A program made the position numbers and the translations under genes. This document shows, piece after piece, positions 1-7,989 of a stretch of 64,000 nt of DNA. A model generated the notes under the pieces. That model was not told the origin of the DNA. It searched no databases and saw nothing but the letters and a program-made list of their open reading frames with translations. Every line of letters starts with the position of its first letter. Position 1 is the stretch's first letter. This DNA comes from Algoriphagus aestuariicola (lineage in GTDB: Bacteria; Bacteroidota; Bacteroidia; Cytophagales; Cyclobacteriaceae), in the NCBI RefSeq assembly GCF_017254835.1, contig NZ_JAFKCW010000003.1, positions 496,001 through 560,000 on the forward strand. Direction: 5' to 3'.

Positions 1-805
1 CTTCTTTTATTGCCGAGCTTTTCACCAGTTCGATCAAATGTTCCAGCTGATCCTGATCAAAGGCCCTCAAGGTCAAGCTCAGGCTTGCCTTTCCAGCGCT
101 GGTTCCAAAAGCCAAACTTCCCAAGTCTGCATGAATCAAGGTGAGCAACGCAAAATTTTCAACTTGCTTAGGCAGCTCAGGTAGCTTTTGGATCAGGCGG
201 GCTAGGACTTGGGCCGGATTGAGTCCGGCCTCGGGATGGGCGGAGTGGGAAGTTTTTCCTGTCAGGTATATCGTCATTCCAGTACTTCCAGCAGCAAAAG
301 TCCCCTTTCGGACTACCACTTGATGGAGGGGATAGCCGGGTAAGTTGTGCAGGGCAAAGGCGGCGTCCGGCCGTATCTCTGCAAATCTCTCATCCTCCAA
401 GACCGCTTTGGCTCCATCCCCGGTTTCCTCAGCAGGTTGGAAAAGCAACACCACCTCTCCTGACTCTGGCCGATTTTGGGCTAGTCTTTCGCCCAATCCA
501 CAGATAATCGCCATGTGCCCATCATGTCCACAAAGATGACCTTTTCCCGGAATCTGACTTTGGTGATCACTGGATTTTAGGTCTTCGATTGGCAGAGCAT
601 CCAGTTCGCAACGGAAGAGTAATCGCCTGCCTGACTTTTCTCCTCTAAACACAAAAGCCAATCCCGTACCGCCCAATTTATCAATTACAAAATCAGGATA
701 CAGGGGAGCAAAAAAAGCCTTGATTCGCTCCGCAGTTTGGTATTCCTCCAAGGCAACTTCTGGAAATTGGTGGAGCGTATGACGAAGTTGGATGAGATTA
801 TTCAT
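1..805 (-). CDS. M20-family amidohydrolase / N-acyl amino acid hydrolase, 3' end cut by window
   Basis: This zinc/manganese metallopeptidase-fold enzyme hydrolyses N-acyl or amide bonds of amino acid derivatives. The window shows the first 268 codons; the C-terminus lies beyond position 1. The start is the ATG at 805-803, giving MNNLIQLRHTLHQFPEVALE. Family metal-site motifs are visible: LCGHDGH (Cys92, His94, Asp95) and PAEE (Glu126-Glu127), with an HN motif near residue 153 and the start of the dimerisation domain (TGKTSHSAHPEAG). The upstream gene on the same strand is fic, 7 bp away, so the two may be cotranscribed. The exact substrate (amino acid, aminobenzoyl or peptide conjugate) cannot be told from sequence. 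Confidence 0.9.
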   Translation of the reverse strand, partial: MNNLIQLRHTLHQFPEVALEEYQTAERIKAFFAPLYPDFVIDKLGGTGLAFVFRGEKSGRRLLFRCELDALPIEDLKSSDHQSQIPGKGHLCGHDGHMAIICGLGERLAQNRPESGEVVLLFQPAEETGDGAKAVLEDERFAEIRPDAAFALHNLPGYPLHQVVVRKGTFAAGSTGMTIYLTGKTSHSAHPEAGLNPAQVLARLIQKLPELPKQVENFALLTLIHADLGSLAFGTSAGKASLSLTLRAFDQDQLEHLIELVKSSAIKE

Positions 806-812
806 CTTTGGA

Positions 813-1922
813 CTAGCTTAGATTTACTTGATAGCTGACACTTCTTCCTCCACCCTGAGGAACGAGAATTCCCAAATCCCGCAAATGTTGCAAATCCCGG
901 GTAGCTGTAGCCTTGGATGCTCCTGTAAGCGACATATATTTTTTGGCGTTCATTCCGCCTTCAAATCCTTCCGGACCCTCCTCCAGCATTCGACTCAAAA
1001 CCTTCAATTCCCGCTCATTAATTTCAGCTCGATATGTATCAAAAAATTGAGCCTTTTTTAGTGAAAATTCAATGACCTCTTCCACCTTTTCCTGCGCTTT
1101 CAAAATCACATTTCCAAAATAAACCAGCCAATTATCTATATGAAGCGTGCGTTGGGCCTTTTTGAGTTCGTCATAATAATTGCTCCGATCGGCTTCAATC
1201 ACCGTCGACAAGCTGATCAAAATCGGTTGTCCAATTCCCTGATGCAAGGCCTTTTCAGCTAAAGCCCGTCCGATTCGACCATTTCCATCTTCGAAGGGAT
1301 GGATACTCTCAAAATACAAATGCACCAAAGCGGATCGGAGAATGGGATTCAGTATTGCCTTATTATTTCCAGGAGCGGTGGAATTATACCAAGTGATAAA
1401 TTGGAACATTTCCTTCGGAATCTGACTGGAAGGCGGTGCTTCGAAGTGAACGATTTCCTTTCCGATAGCCCCCGAAACCACCTGCATAGGATCAGCTCCG
1501 CTTCTCCACTTGCCTGCCTCCACATATCGATTTCCTTCCATCAGCATCTCGTGCCAAGAAAAAAGCATGGCTTCATCCAAAGGATCCTCCCATTTTCGGC
1601 GCACGGCCACCATGAGCTTAGCAATGCCTTTCGCACGATGATCTTTGACCAGTTTGGGTTGTTCTTCATGGATGCCCAAGTTTTTCTTGAGCGAAGACAT
1701 TACATCAACCCGACTGAGAAATTCACCTTCGATTTCAGAAGTTTTGATCGCCTCGGACAAAAGGATATCCACCAGAAGTTGGTCTTTCTTCTCTGCTGAA
1801 ATGCCGGAGTATTGCCCGCTGGTTTTCCCGGATTTCAGCAAAAATCTCAACTGAAAATCCTCAGTCAAACCTGGTGAATACTGAAATTCCGGCCAACCGT
1901 CTTGTTGCCAATTATAAGTCAT
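813..1922 (-). CDS. Fic-family protein (DUF4172 + Fic + C-terminal winged helix), 369 aa
   Basis: Predicted Fic AMP-transferase. With the ATG at 1922-1920 the protein begins MTYNWQQDGWPEFQYSP, the usual start of the DUF4172 N-terminal domain. A TTG 39 bp further upstream would add 13 residues translated from the operator repeat and is rejected. The Fic core HPFEDGNGRIGR starts near residue 208 and is complete, with its catalytic His. The sequence TSEIEG (about 61-66) fits the inhibitory (S/T)xxxE(G/N) motif, which makes this a class II, self-inhibited Fic. The last ~65 residues (NAKKYMSLTGASKATATRDL onward) look like a winged helix, suggesting DNA binding. The promoter region holds three 29-bp inverted repeats, the first overlapping the start codon. 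The AMPylation target is unknown. Confidence 0.9.
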   Translation of the reverse strand: MTYNWQQDGWPEFQYSPGLTEDFQLRFLLKSGKTSGQYSGISAEKKDQLLVDILLSEAIKTSEIEGEFLSRVDVMSSLKKNLGIHEEQPKLVKDHRAKGIAKLMVAVRRKWEDPLDEAMLFSWHEMLMEGNRYVEAGKWRSGADPMQVVSGAIGKEIVHFEAPPSSQIPKEMFQFITWYNSTAPGNNKAILNPILRSALVHLYFESIHPFEDGNGRIGRALAEKALHQGIGQPILISLSTVIEADRSNYYDELKKAQRTLHIDNWLVYFGNVILKAQEKVEEVIEFSLKKAQFFDTYRAEINERELKVLSRMLEEGPEGFEGGMNAKKYMSLTGASKATATRDLQHLRDLGILVPQGGGRSVSYQVNLS

Positions 1923-2038
1923 GAGCCGATTATGTTCGCTATTCGGCTCAAATATACTCAATATATGAGCCGAATAGTTAATTTATTCGGCTCATAATAT
2001 CAAAATAAATGAGCCAATTAGGTTCGCTAATCGGCTCA
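1922..2038. promoter_or_regulatory. Three 29-bp inverted repeats at 44-bp period upstream of fic
   Basis: Units lie at 1922-1950, 1966-1994 and 2010-2038. Each has a left arm TGAGCC(G/A)A(A/T)T-like and a right arm (T/A)ATTCGGCTCA-like; the middle unit is the cleanest, TGAGCCGAATA / TATTCGGCTCA with 7 bp between. All units are exactly 29 bp and separated by 15-bp AT-rich spacers. Unit 1 covers the fic start codon and its ribosome-binding region. The likeliest reading is a cooperative operator for the winged helix carried by Fic itself (inference). Confidence 0.75.
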
Positions 2039-2145
2039 AGCAAGTTTCCTAGCCCAAAAAATCCAAAAAAGTAAGTATCTGTAATCCAAGAACTAATTTG
2101 TAGATTCTGGAAAAATTAGTCCACAACCTGCCTTAAGCCGTGCCC

Positions 2146-2868
2146 ATGAAGCCTTTTCCCAAACTCCATCTTTGGCTCTTGATTCCCTTTGGATTCACTT
2201 TGCTCGGTTTCAGAAGTTATTGGACAGGCTTTTCGGAGGCTCCACTCCGATGGCATTTGCATGGCATATCCGCTACGGCTTGGTACATCATCTTGATTGT
2301 CCAACCTTGGCTTTATCACCATCGCCCCATCCAAATACACCGAAAAGTCGGGATGCTTGGATTGTTGCTTGCCGGGTTTGTGACCGCTTCGGCTCTAGGA
2401 GTCATTCGTGGAAATCTCACCCAACCGGAGCAAAGCCCTCTTTTTAAGGTACGCTATAGTCTTTCTCTCTTGGATTTTATCTTCATTGCCGGCTTTTTGC
2501 TCTCCGTAGCCGCTGCTGTTTGGAATGCAAAAAATACGCAAGTCCATGCGAGATGGATGATCAGCACTGTTTTTTGGGTGCTTTCCCCCGCAACAACCCG
2601 CTTGTCTTTCTTGCCTTTGGGGATGATTTACCAGCCAAAGGAATTTTCGGACTTCCCGTTTTTGTGGGTAGATGTGTTAGCCTGGAACCAAGTTCTGGTT
2701 TTCCTGATTGTTGCTTTTCTGATGATTCAGGACTACCGCAAAGAGAAAAAAATCTACTTATCCTTCGCTTTGGTAGCAATAGTTCAGCTGAGTTGTATTT
2801 GGGTGGTCTTCGCTTTAAAAGATGCAAAATGGCTAATCACCTTGTTCAACCACCTCTTCGAATTATAG
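2146..2868 (+). CDS. Multi-pass membrane protein of unknown function, 240 aa
   Basis: I do not recognise a named family. The ATG at 2146 is preferred over a GTG two codons upstream. About six hydrophobic helices follow, starting with LWLLIPFGFTLLGF. Several conserved-looking histidines sit at membrane edges: WHLHGISATAWY, LYHHRPIQIHRKVG and HARWM. Such His placement is seen in heme- or quinone-binding membrane proteins, but that is only a suggestion. It converges with a 47-residue reading frame on the other strand, with 2 bp between the stop codons. Its promoter region is shared with the divergent fic operator array. Confidence 0.75.
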   Translation: MKPFPKLHLWLLIPFGFTLLGFRSYWTGFSEAPLRWHLHGISATAWYIILIVQPWLYHHRPIQIHRKVGMLGLLLAGFVTASALGVIRGNLTQPEQSPLFKVRYSLSLLDFIFIAGFLLSVAAAVWNAKNTQVHARWMISTVFWVLSPATTRLSFLPLGMIYQPKEFSDFPFLWVDVLAWNQVLVFLIVAFLMIQDYRKEKKIYLSFALVAIVQLSCIWVVFALKDAKWLITLFNHLFEL

Positions 2869-2870
2869 TC

Positions 2871-3014
2871 TTATCTGGAGCCGAACTGAAATCCCATCCA
2901 AGCTCCACCCAGCATCAGCACCAAAGTAATTAGGATTAAAAGTAAAAGCGTGGAAAGGGGCATTTCCCAATCCTCTGAGCCGATTTTGAATTTGACGTTT
3001 TTCTTCCAGTCCAT
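2871..3014 (-). CDS. Very small single-pass membrane protein, 47 aa
   Basis: Reads MDWKKNVKFKIGSEDWEMPL, then the hydrophobic stretch STLLLLILITLVLMLGGAWM, then GFQFGSR and a stop. The composition (charged N-terminus, one 20-residue membrane helix, short basic tail) is typical of a genuine small membrane protein and unlikely for a random frame. It lies tail-to-tail with the membrane protein ending at 2868. A terminator-like hairpin for purE lies just upstream at 3020-3060. Function unknown. No other long frame competes for this interval. Confidence 0.6.
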   Translation of the reverse strand: MDWKKNVKFKIGSEDWEMPLSTLLLLILITLVLMLGGAWMGFQFGSR

Positions 3015-3019
3015 GATTT

Positions 3020-3060
3020 CATTCAAAATAAAGAGTCCACAGCAGTTTACTATGGACTCT
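3020..3060 (-). terminator. Terminator after purE
   Basis: On the minus strand AGAGTCCA pairs with TGGACTCT (arms at 3053-3060 and 3032-3039) and is followed by TTATTTTG. It lies 30 bp past the purE stop codon. Confidence 0.7.
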
Positions 3061-3089
3061 CAGTAGTTGCTCTTAGGCGATTTTGATTC

Positions 3090-3605
3090 TTATTTTTTCA
3101 ATATGGTTTTCCAGCCCTTTTCCTCGATTTGGGCAGCGGATTCTTCCACTTTCTCACGAAGGCCAGTCTTAAAGGCATCCATCTTTTTCCCAATCTCGGC
3201 ATCATATGCTCCGACAATGGAGGCAGCCAAAATTCCAGCGTTCTTTCCTCCATTTAGGGCTACCGTAGCTACCGGAATTCCGCTTGGCATCTGCAAAATG
3301 GATAAAATACTATCCCACCCATCTATGGAATTTGAGCTCAACACAGGAACGCCGATTACGGGTAGGCTTGTCAATGAAGCTACCATTCCCGGCAAATGCG
3401 CAGCGCCACCAGCTCCGGCAATGATTACCTTGATACCTCTTTCTCTGGCAGATCCAGCGTAGTCAATCATTCGCTGCGGGGTGCGATGCGCGGAAACCAC
3501 GGTCAATTCGTATGCGATTCCCAATTCTTCCAAAAACTGGGCGGCTTCCGCCATGATAGGAAGGTCGGACTGACTTCCCATGATGATTCCTACCTGTGGT
3601 TTCAT
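3090..3605 (-). CDS. purE: N5-carboxyaminoimidazole ribonucleotide mutase PurE
   Basis: De novo purine synthesis: converts N5-CAIR to 4-carboxyaminoimidazole ribonucleotide (CAIR). The 171-residue length is normal for class I PurE. The N-terminal GIIMGSQSDLPIM contains the conserved GSxSD substrate-binding motif and SAHRTPQRM carries the catalytic histidine; GAGGAAHLPGM follows. Its ATG shares one base with the purK stop (TAATG on the minus strand), so purK and purE are translationally coupled. A good terminator follows. Confidence 0.97.
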   Translation of the reverse strand: MKPQVGIIMGSQSDLPIMAEAAQFLEELGIAYELTVVSAHRTPQRMIDYAGSARERGIKVIIAGAGGAAHLPGMVASLTSLPVIGVPVLSSNSIDGWDSILSILQMPSGIPVATVALNGGKNAGILAASIVGAYDAEIGKKMDAFKTGLREKVEESAAQIEEKGWKTILKK

Positions 3606-4747
3606 TAGATCGATTTGATTTTGATTAGTTCTTTGATTCGGTTGGCTTTGGCTTTTAGACTCGTCACGTCTTCGTCAAGAATAGTCACATGGCCCATCTT
3701 GCGAAAAGGCTTAGTCAGCTTTTTCCCATACAAATGGATATACACGCCTTTTTCAGCCAGTGCCTCTTCTTTGCCTTCGACGACAGCTTCACCGGAATAG
3801 CCGTCTTCGCCGAGCAAGTTGATCATGGCAGCTGGGCAGCGAAGACCGGCATCACCCAATGGCCAGTTCATGACTGCACGCAAATGCTGCTCAAATTGTG
3901 AGGTAAAGTTGGCTTCAATGGTATGATGTCCACTGTTGTGGGGGCGGGGTGCGACTTCATTAACAAGAACCTCTCCCGATTTGGTGACAAACATCTCCAC
4001 GGCAAGAATGCCCACCATATCGAGTTTTAGAATCACCTCCTTGGCGATTTCTTGGGCTCTGGCCTCTATATCGGGGGAGATTTCCGCTGGGGCAAAAAGG
4101 AACTCTACCAAATTTGCCGTTGGGTGAAAAGCACATTCGACCGCAGGGTAGGCAATCAATTCCCCGCTCTCGTTTCGAGCCACGGTGACGGCGATTTCCT
4201 TATCAAAGTCAATCAGCTTTTCCAACAAACCCGGCGCATCAAAGGCCTTATCCAGATCGGCTTCGCTTCGCAAAACCTGCACACCTCTGCCGTCATACCC
4301 TTCTTTTCCAAGCTTGTTGACGGCGGGCAAAAAGTCTTTTTTTGCAAGTACCTCAGCTTTATCCGCAGTCAACACATAGTCAGCGGTAGGTATCCCATGC
4401 TGCTGGTAAAACTGCTTCTGCTCACGCTTGTCCTGAATAAGTTTGAGGATGTGCGGTTGGGGAAAAACTTTTTTGCCCTGATCAGCGAGCTGCTGCAGGG
4501 CATCAGTGTTAACGGCTTCAATCTCGACTGTGATCACGTCACACTTTTTTCCAAAATTGACGACCGTGTCAAAGTCCTTGAGAGACCCCACCTCGAACGC
4601 CTGAGCAATGTCCCTGCAGGGAGCATTGGCATCAGGGTCGAGAATGTGGATATCTTGATTGTAATTGATGGCAGCTTGGATCACCATTCGTCCAAGCTGC
4701 CCTCCTCCGAGAATTCCGAGAGTCTGGTTTTGTGCAGAATTAGTCAT
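3605..4747 (-). CDS. purK: N5-carboxyaminoimidazole ribonucleotide synthase PurK, 380 aa
   Basis: ATP-grasp enzyme that carboxylates aminoimidazole ribonucleotide with bicarbonate and ATP to give N5-CAIR, the substrate of the neighbouring PurE. The start is placed at the ATG at 4747-4745 (MTNSAQNQTLGILGGGQLGR), because the longer frame adds 32 residues without similarity to the family. Visible elements are the N-terminal nucleotide fold GILGGGQLGRM, the ATP-grasp loop LGKEGYDGRGVQ, and the catalytic segment VNEVAPRPHNSGHHT. It forms a two-gene operon with purE. Confidence 0.96.
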   Translation of the reverse strand: MTNSAQNQTLGILGGGQLGRMVIQAAINYNQDIHILDPDANAPCRDIAQAFEVGSLKDFDTVVNFGKKCDVITVEIEAVNTDALQQLADQGKKVFPQPHILKLIQDKREQKQFYQQHGIPTADYVLTADKAEVLAKKDFLPAVNKLGKEGYDGRGVQVLRSEADLDKAFDAPGLLEKLIDFDKEIAVTVARNESGELIAYPAVECAFHPTANLVEFLFAPAEISPDIEARAQEIAKEVILKLDMVGILAVEMFVTKSGEVLVNEVAPRPHNSGHHTIEANFTSQFEQHLRAVMNWPLGDAGLRCPAAMINLLGEDGYSGEAVVEGKEEALAEKGVYIHLYGKKLTKPFRKMGHVTILDEDVTSLKAKANRIKELIKIKSI

Positions 4748-4820
4748 AAGCACGCCAAAATTAACAGATTCCCAGAGATTAGGCGTACAAATAAAAGTCT
4801 GGATCGGATCCTTTCCAGCT

Positions 4821-4976
4821 TTAGACTGCTCTGCCTCCGCCAATCAGTCGAAGAAGGACAGCCACTACCGCCAAGACAAGTAGAATGTGGATCAAGCCTC
4901 CAACGCTGTAAACGAAAACTCCCAACAACCACCCGATGATCAACACCAATGCGATAAGATACAATAAAGAGCTCAT
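4821..4976 (-). CDS. Lmo0937/DUF5670-family small membrane protein, 51 aa
   Basis: Reads MSSLLYLIALVLIIGWLLGV, FVYSVGGLIHILLVLAVVAV, LLRLIGGGRAV. Two membrane helices with the IGWLLG and GGLIHILLV motifs match the widespread Lmo0937/DUF5670 family of small membrane proteins, of unknown function and often stress-induced. The length is exactly that of the family. It lies between mutS-like and purK on the same strand, with 73 bp to purK. Confidence 0.85.
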   Translation of the reverse strand: MSSLLYLIALVLIIGWLLGVFVYSVGGLIHILLVLAVVAVLLRLIGGGRAV

Positions 4977-5042
4977 GATAAATTTGGTTTAGGTATAAGA
5001 TTCATTTTTCAACCACTTACCCAATCCAAATGCCATAAGCAC

Positions 5043-6809
5043 CTAGCTCTCGAATCGAATACCCATCAATTCCATCAGTTTATGTGCGTTAAAACTAGCG
5101 CAAGGGCCTTTTTTGACCCGATAATCAAAATCTATAGAGCGATCGTGAATCTCCGAATGGAACGAAAAATTGTGTACTTTTTCCACAGTATGGGCAAGCG
5201 CGGACAGCTCAACGTCATGGGTGCTGATGATCCCGAAGCCATTGGTCTTGAGGGTTTGACGTATCAAAGCCTCTGACCCGGAAATCCTGTCCTGGGTATT
5301 GGTGCCTTTTAGGATCTCGTCTAGCAGGAAAAAAAGTATCTCGCCCGACTCCAGCCGCTCGATAAGGGAATGGATTCGCTTCAGCTCCGCGTAGAAGGAG
5401 CTCACGCTTTCCCCCAAGTTATCCGAATTGCGCATGCTGGTGAAAAGCTGGCATCTCCCTAAAACCAAGCTGTCTCCAAATGGGCGGAGGCCTAAGTTTG
5501 CTAGAACACAATTGATCCCAAGCGTCCGCATAAAAGTAGTCTTGCCACTCATGTTGGCTCCCGTCAAAAGGATCAATCGATGGTTGGCGTCGAATTGCAT
5601 CGAATTGGGAATCGCCTTTTCCGGCAAAATGAGGGGATGGGCTATTTCATCTGCCAAAAGCTTCGCTTCTTCCGTCCATTCAACACGCCCTTTTCCTCCC
5701 AGCTCCACCTCAAAAGCCCCTAGAGAAACGAGCACCTCCCATTTCTCGAGATTCTCCGGCAGGTGGCTAAGCGACTGTCCCACTCGGGTCTTCCAGGATA
5801 CCAGCTGGGTAAAAAGCAAAAAGTCCGTCCAAAAGAGAAGATTGATCGGTAGGTAGAGGAGATTGAGTCGGTTTTGAATCCAAAGACCAAGCTTGTCCAG
5901 GTCACTCAGTAATACCGAAGGAGAGATTCCGTCCGGGCAAAGTGCCCGCTGCCGCTCAAGAAGTTCCTCCGAGGCGAAGGTTTCCCTCTCGATCAGCTCT
6001 GCACGAACGCGAAAGGATTTGAGCGTTGCCGCAAAGGGAATCGCCTCGTCAGCCTTCTTGAGCGGCAGGAAAACGGAACTCAAAACTGCAACACCCAGCA
6101 AAACCCAGATACCCAGAAACGCGGCCGGTAAGATGTCCAGATAAATCAAAAAAAGTAGGGTCAGTCCTCCCAAGGGACCGACAACCGCAAAAGCCTTTGC
6201 AATCATGGTTTGCTTTTCTGCCTCTCCCAGCCACGCAATCCATTTTCCATCCTCTTTTCCTTCTTTCTTCAAAGCCAAGCCCGCCGCCTCCATCGACTGA
6301 AGAAACAGGGGATTCGAAGTCAGCTCCGCCACCGCCTGAGCGCGCGCCTCGGAATCTTTCCTTTCAAATTTACTTTTCATCAGCTCGGCAAGTCTCTTTT
6401 TTCCTCCCGACGAAACCGTATGGTTTAGCAATTGAAAAAGGGAATGCTCACCGAAAAGATCCAAGTCGTTGCAAAAGGGATGGCTTTTGTCCAAAAATTC
6501 ACTTCCAGGTTCAAAACCCGATAGCTGCCGTCGGCTGCGATTTTCTTTTTGGGCTTGCATCTTATCCAATGCGAGGTAGATTGACTCCTGGTCCTTTTGA
6601 AAATTGTAGGCCTCTACCAACCGAATAAACAGATACGACACCATCAAAGCTGGAATAAGCCAGATGGGGTGCTCTGCAATGCCGAGGATAAAAAGTGCAC
6701 CAATGCCAAAAAACAACACGACGCGCAAGAGGGATAACTTGGCGGCCTTACTCCTGGCGACAGCAAGTTTGGTATCCAATCCCTCCCGCTCAAAATCAAA
6801 ACTATTCAT
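5043..6809 (-). CDS. Membrane-anchored MutS-family ATPase, 588 aa
   Basis: Carries a MutS C-terminal ATPase module: Walker A TGANMSGKTTFMRT near residue 416, the STHDVEL segment, and Walker B LFFLLDEILKGTN near 492. The start is the ATG at 6809-6807 (MNSFDFEREGLDTKLAVARS); the longer frame adds an unlikely 74-residue leader. Unlike MutS1 it lacks the mismatch-recognition domain, and unlike MutS2 it has no Smr nuclease domain. Instead there are two hydrophobic regions, a hairpin at roughly 25-70 (VVLFFGIGALFILGIA...) and another at roughly 200-250 (LLFLIYLDILPAAFLGIWVL). This layout recurs in Bacteroidota. The biological role is unknown; classical mismatch repair is doubtful. Confidence 0.85.
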   Translation of the reverse strand: MNSFDFEREGLDTKLAVARSKAAKLSLLRVVLFFGIGALFILGIAEHPIWLIPALMVSYLFIRLVEAYNFQKDQESIYLALDKMQAQKENRSRRQLSGFEPGSEFLDKSHPFCNDLDLFGEHSLFQLLNHTVSSGGKKRLAELMKSKFERKDSEARAQAVAELTSNPLFLQSMEAAGLALKKEGKEDGKWIAWLGEAEKQTMIAKAFAVVGPLGGLTLLFLIYLDILPAAFLGIWVLLGVAVLSSVFLPLKKADEAIPFAATLKSFRVRAELIERETFASEELLERQRALCPDGISPSVLLSDLDKLGLWIQNRLNLLYLPINLLFWTDFLLFTQLVSWKTRVGQSLSHLPENLEKWEVLVSLGAFEVELGGKGRVEWTEEAKLLADEIAHPLILPEKAIPNSMQFDANHRLILLTGANMSGKTTFMRTLGINCVLANLGLRPFGDSLVLGRCQLFTSMRNSDNLGESVSSFYAELKRIHSLIERLESGEILFFLLDEILKGTNTQDRISGSEALIRQTLKTNGFGIISTHDVELSALAHTVEKVHNFSFHSEIHDRSIDFDYRVKKGPCASFNAHKLMELMGIRFES

Positions 6810-6918
6810 GCTCAAATATAGAGATAGCCAACATCGCTCATTAAGAAAATTAAACCTGTAGGACAATTCTATGGTAAAAAAAGGCGATTTTAACAGCCAC
6901 CCTTTACCCTTCTGAATT

Positions 6919-7074
6919 ATGAAAAAGAAAAAGAACCAGCCTATCGTCGAGGAATGGGACCTTAGCGAAGGAATGGGAATCCTACCCAATGACATCGGGC
7001 TGACCCAAAACATAGGCTGCGTGGGAGGCAAGAACCCAAAAACCGAGAAGCAGGAAAAGAATCAGAAAAAATAA
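6919..7074 (+). CDS. Small hypothetical protein, 51 aa
   Basis: Reads MKKKKNQPIVEEWDLSEGMG, ILPNDIGLTQNIGCVGG and a Lys-rich tail. It is soluble, with a basic N- and C-terminus around a central acidic and Gly/Cys segment. It lies between the divergent mutS-like gene and the lipoprotein at 7109, 35 bp from the latter, and may share its promoter. I have a weak recollection of similar short proteins in related bacteria but cannot name a family. Confidence 0.5.
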   Translation: MKKKKNQPIVEEWDLSEGMGILPNDIGLTQNIGCVGGKNPKTEKQEKNQKK

Positions 7075-7108
7075 GTTGTAACTTTCGAAACTCAATCTAC
7101 ACATCACC

Positions 7109-7936
7109 ATGAAATTCAGATTATTACACCTAATCAGGCCTGCCCTCTTTGCTGTGCCGTTCCTTATTTTTTCCTGCGGCGAAGATGAAGACCCCGTCGA
7201 TTCCGAGCCCAATCTCGTGGTCGTGGAGGAGCAATTTGAAGTCAATGCTGCCTATGAGGATACCGATCTGTTGACTCTCGACATTCTGCAGAGCAGCGGA
7301 TTGGGTACCAGGACGCAGTCCGAGGCGGATATTTGTGCCAACACCGTGGTGGAGCACAATGAAGGGGCAAAAAAAATCACCATCGACTTTGGTGCGGGAT
7401 GCACCAGTCCAAAAGGAGTTGAGAGAAAAGGCAAAGTAATTCTTACCTATTCCGGCACCAATTTCCTCCAGCCCACTACCTCCATTGTCACAACATTTGA
7501 AGGCTATGAAGTAAACGGAATCAAGATCGAAGGATCCCGCACCCTTACTAACGCCGGCTTCAATATTCTCACCAGCAGTCTCATTCTCAATGTAAAAATC
7601 GAAAATGGCAAGCTAACTTGGCCTGACAATTCCTTCGCTATCTACACCAGCACCCAATCGAGGGTACTCACTCTTGGATCCGCCGGCTATCAAATATCGA
7701 TCACAGGAACCTCCTCGGGCAAAAGCAGGGAAGGGGTCGATTACACGGCGTTAGTAACAGATCCGCTAATCGTGGATCAGGAGTGCGTGAGAACTGGAGT
7801 TTTCATTCCAAGTGCCGGCAAGCTGGATTTTGTCGTTCAGGGAATTACCATCACGGCTGATTTGGGCTCGGGAACCTGCGACAAAACCGTAACCGTCAGC
7901 TACCCGGGCGGGTCGAGGGAATTGACAATGGACTAA
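7109..7936 (+). CDS. Lipoprotein of unknown function, 275 aa
   Basis: Has a type II signal peptide ending FLIFSC (lipid-modified Cys near residue 22), followed by an Asp/Glu-rich linker EDEDPVDSEPN. Two similar beta-rich segments are visible: ITIDFGAGCTSPKGVERKGK near residue 90 and ITADLGSGTCDKTVTVSYPG near the C-terminus, suggesting an internal duplication of a beta-sheet unit. Similar lipoproteins with DFGxGCT plus RKGK are common in Bacteroidota and have no assigned role. A strong terminator follows at 7956. Confidence 0.8.
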   Translation: MKFRLLHLIRPALFAVPFLIFSCGEDEDPVDSEPNLVVVEEQFEVNAAYEDTDLLTLDILQSSGLGTRTQSEADICANTVVEHNEGAKKITIDFGAGCTSPKGVERKGKVILTYSGTNFLQPTTSIVTTFEGYEVNGIKIEGSRTLTNAGFNILTSSLILNVKIENGKLTWPDNSFAIYTSTQSRVLTLGSAGYQISITGTSSGKSREGVDYTALVTDPLIVDQECVRTGVFIPSAGKLDFVVQGITITADLGSGTCDKTVTVSYPGGSRELTMD

Positions 7937-7955
7937 AAGTCCGACATCCCATCCA

Positions 7956-7988
7956 AAAACGGTTAACTTTCGGGCTAACCGTTTTTTT
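7956..7988 (+). terminator. Rho-independent terminator, abutting the next start codon
   Basis: AAACGGTTA (7957-7965) pairs with TAACCGTTT (7976-7984), followed by a T tract that runs into the ATG at 7990. Confidence 0.85.
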
Positions 7989-7989
7989 T

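Noticed and set aside
1922-2038. The three repeats before fic read as a short CRISPR array
   Set aside because: The spacers are only 15 bp and AT-rich, the units are themselves inverted repeats, and no cas gene is present. An operator array fits better.
4052-4939. A 295-codon plus-strand frame opposite purK and the DUF5670 gene
   Set aside because: It shadows well-supported genes and has no signal, promoter or domain.
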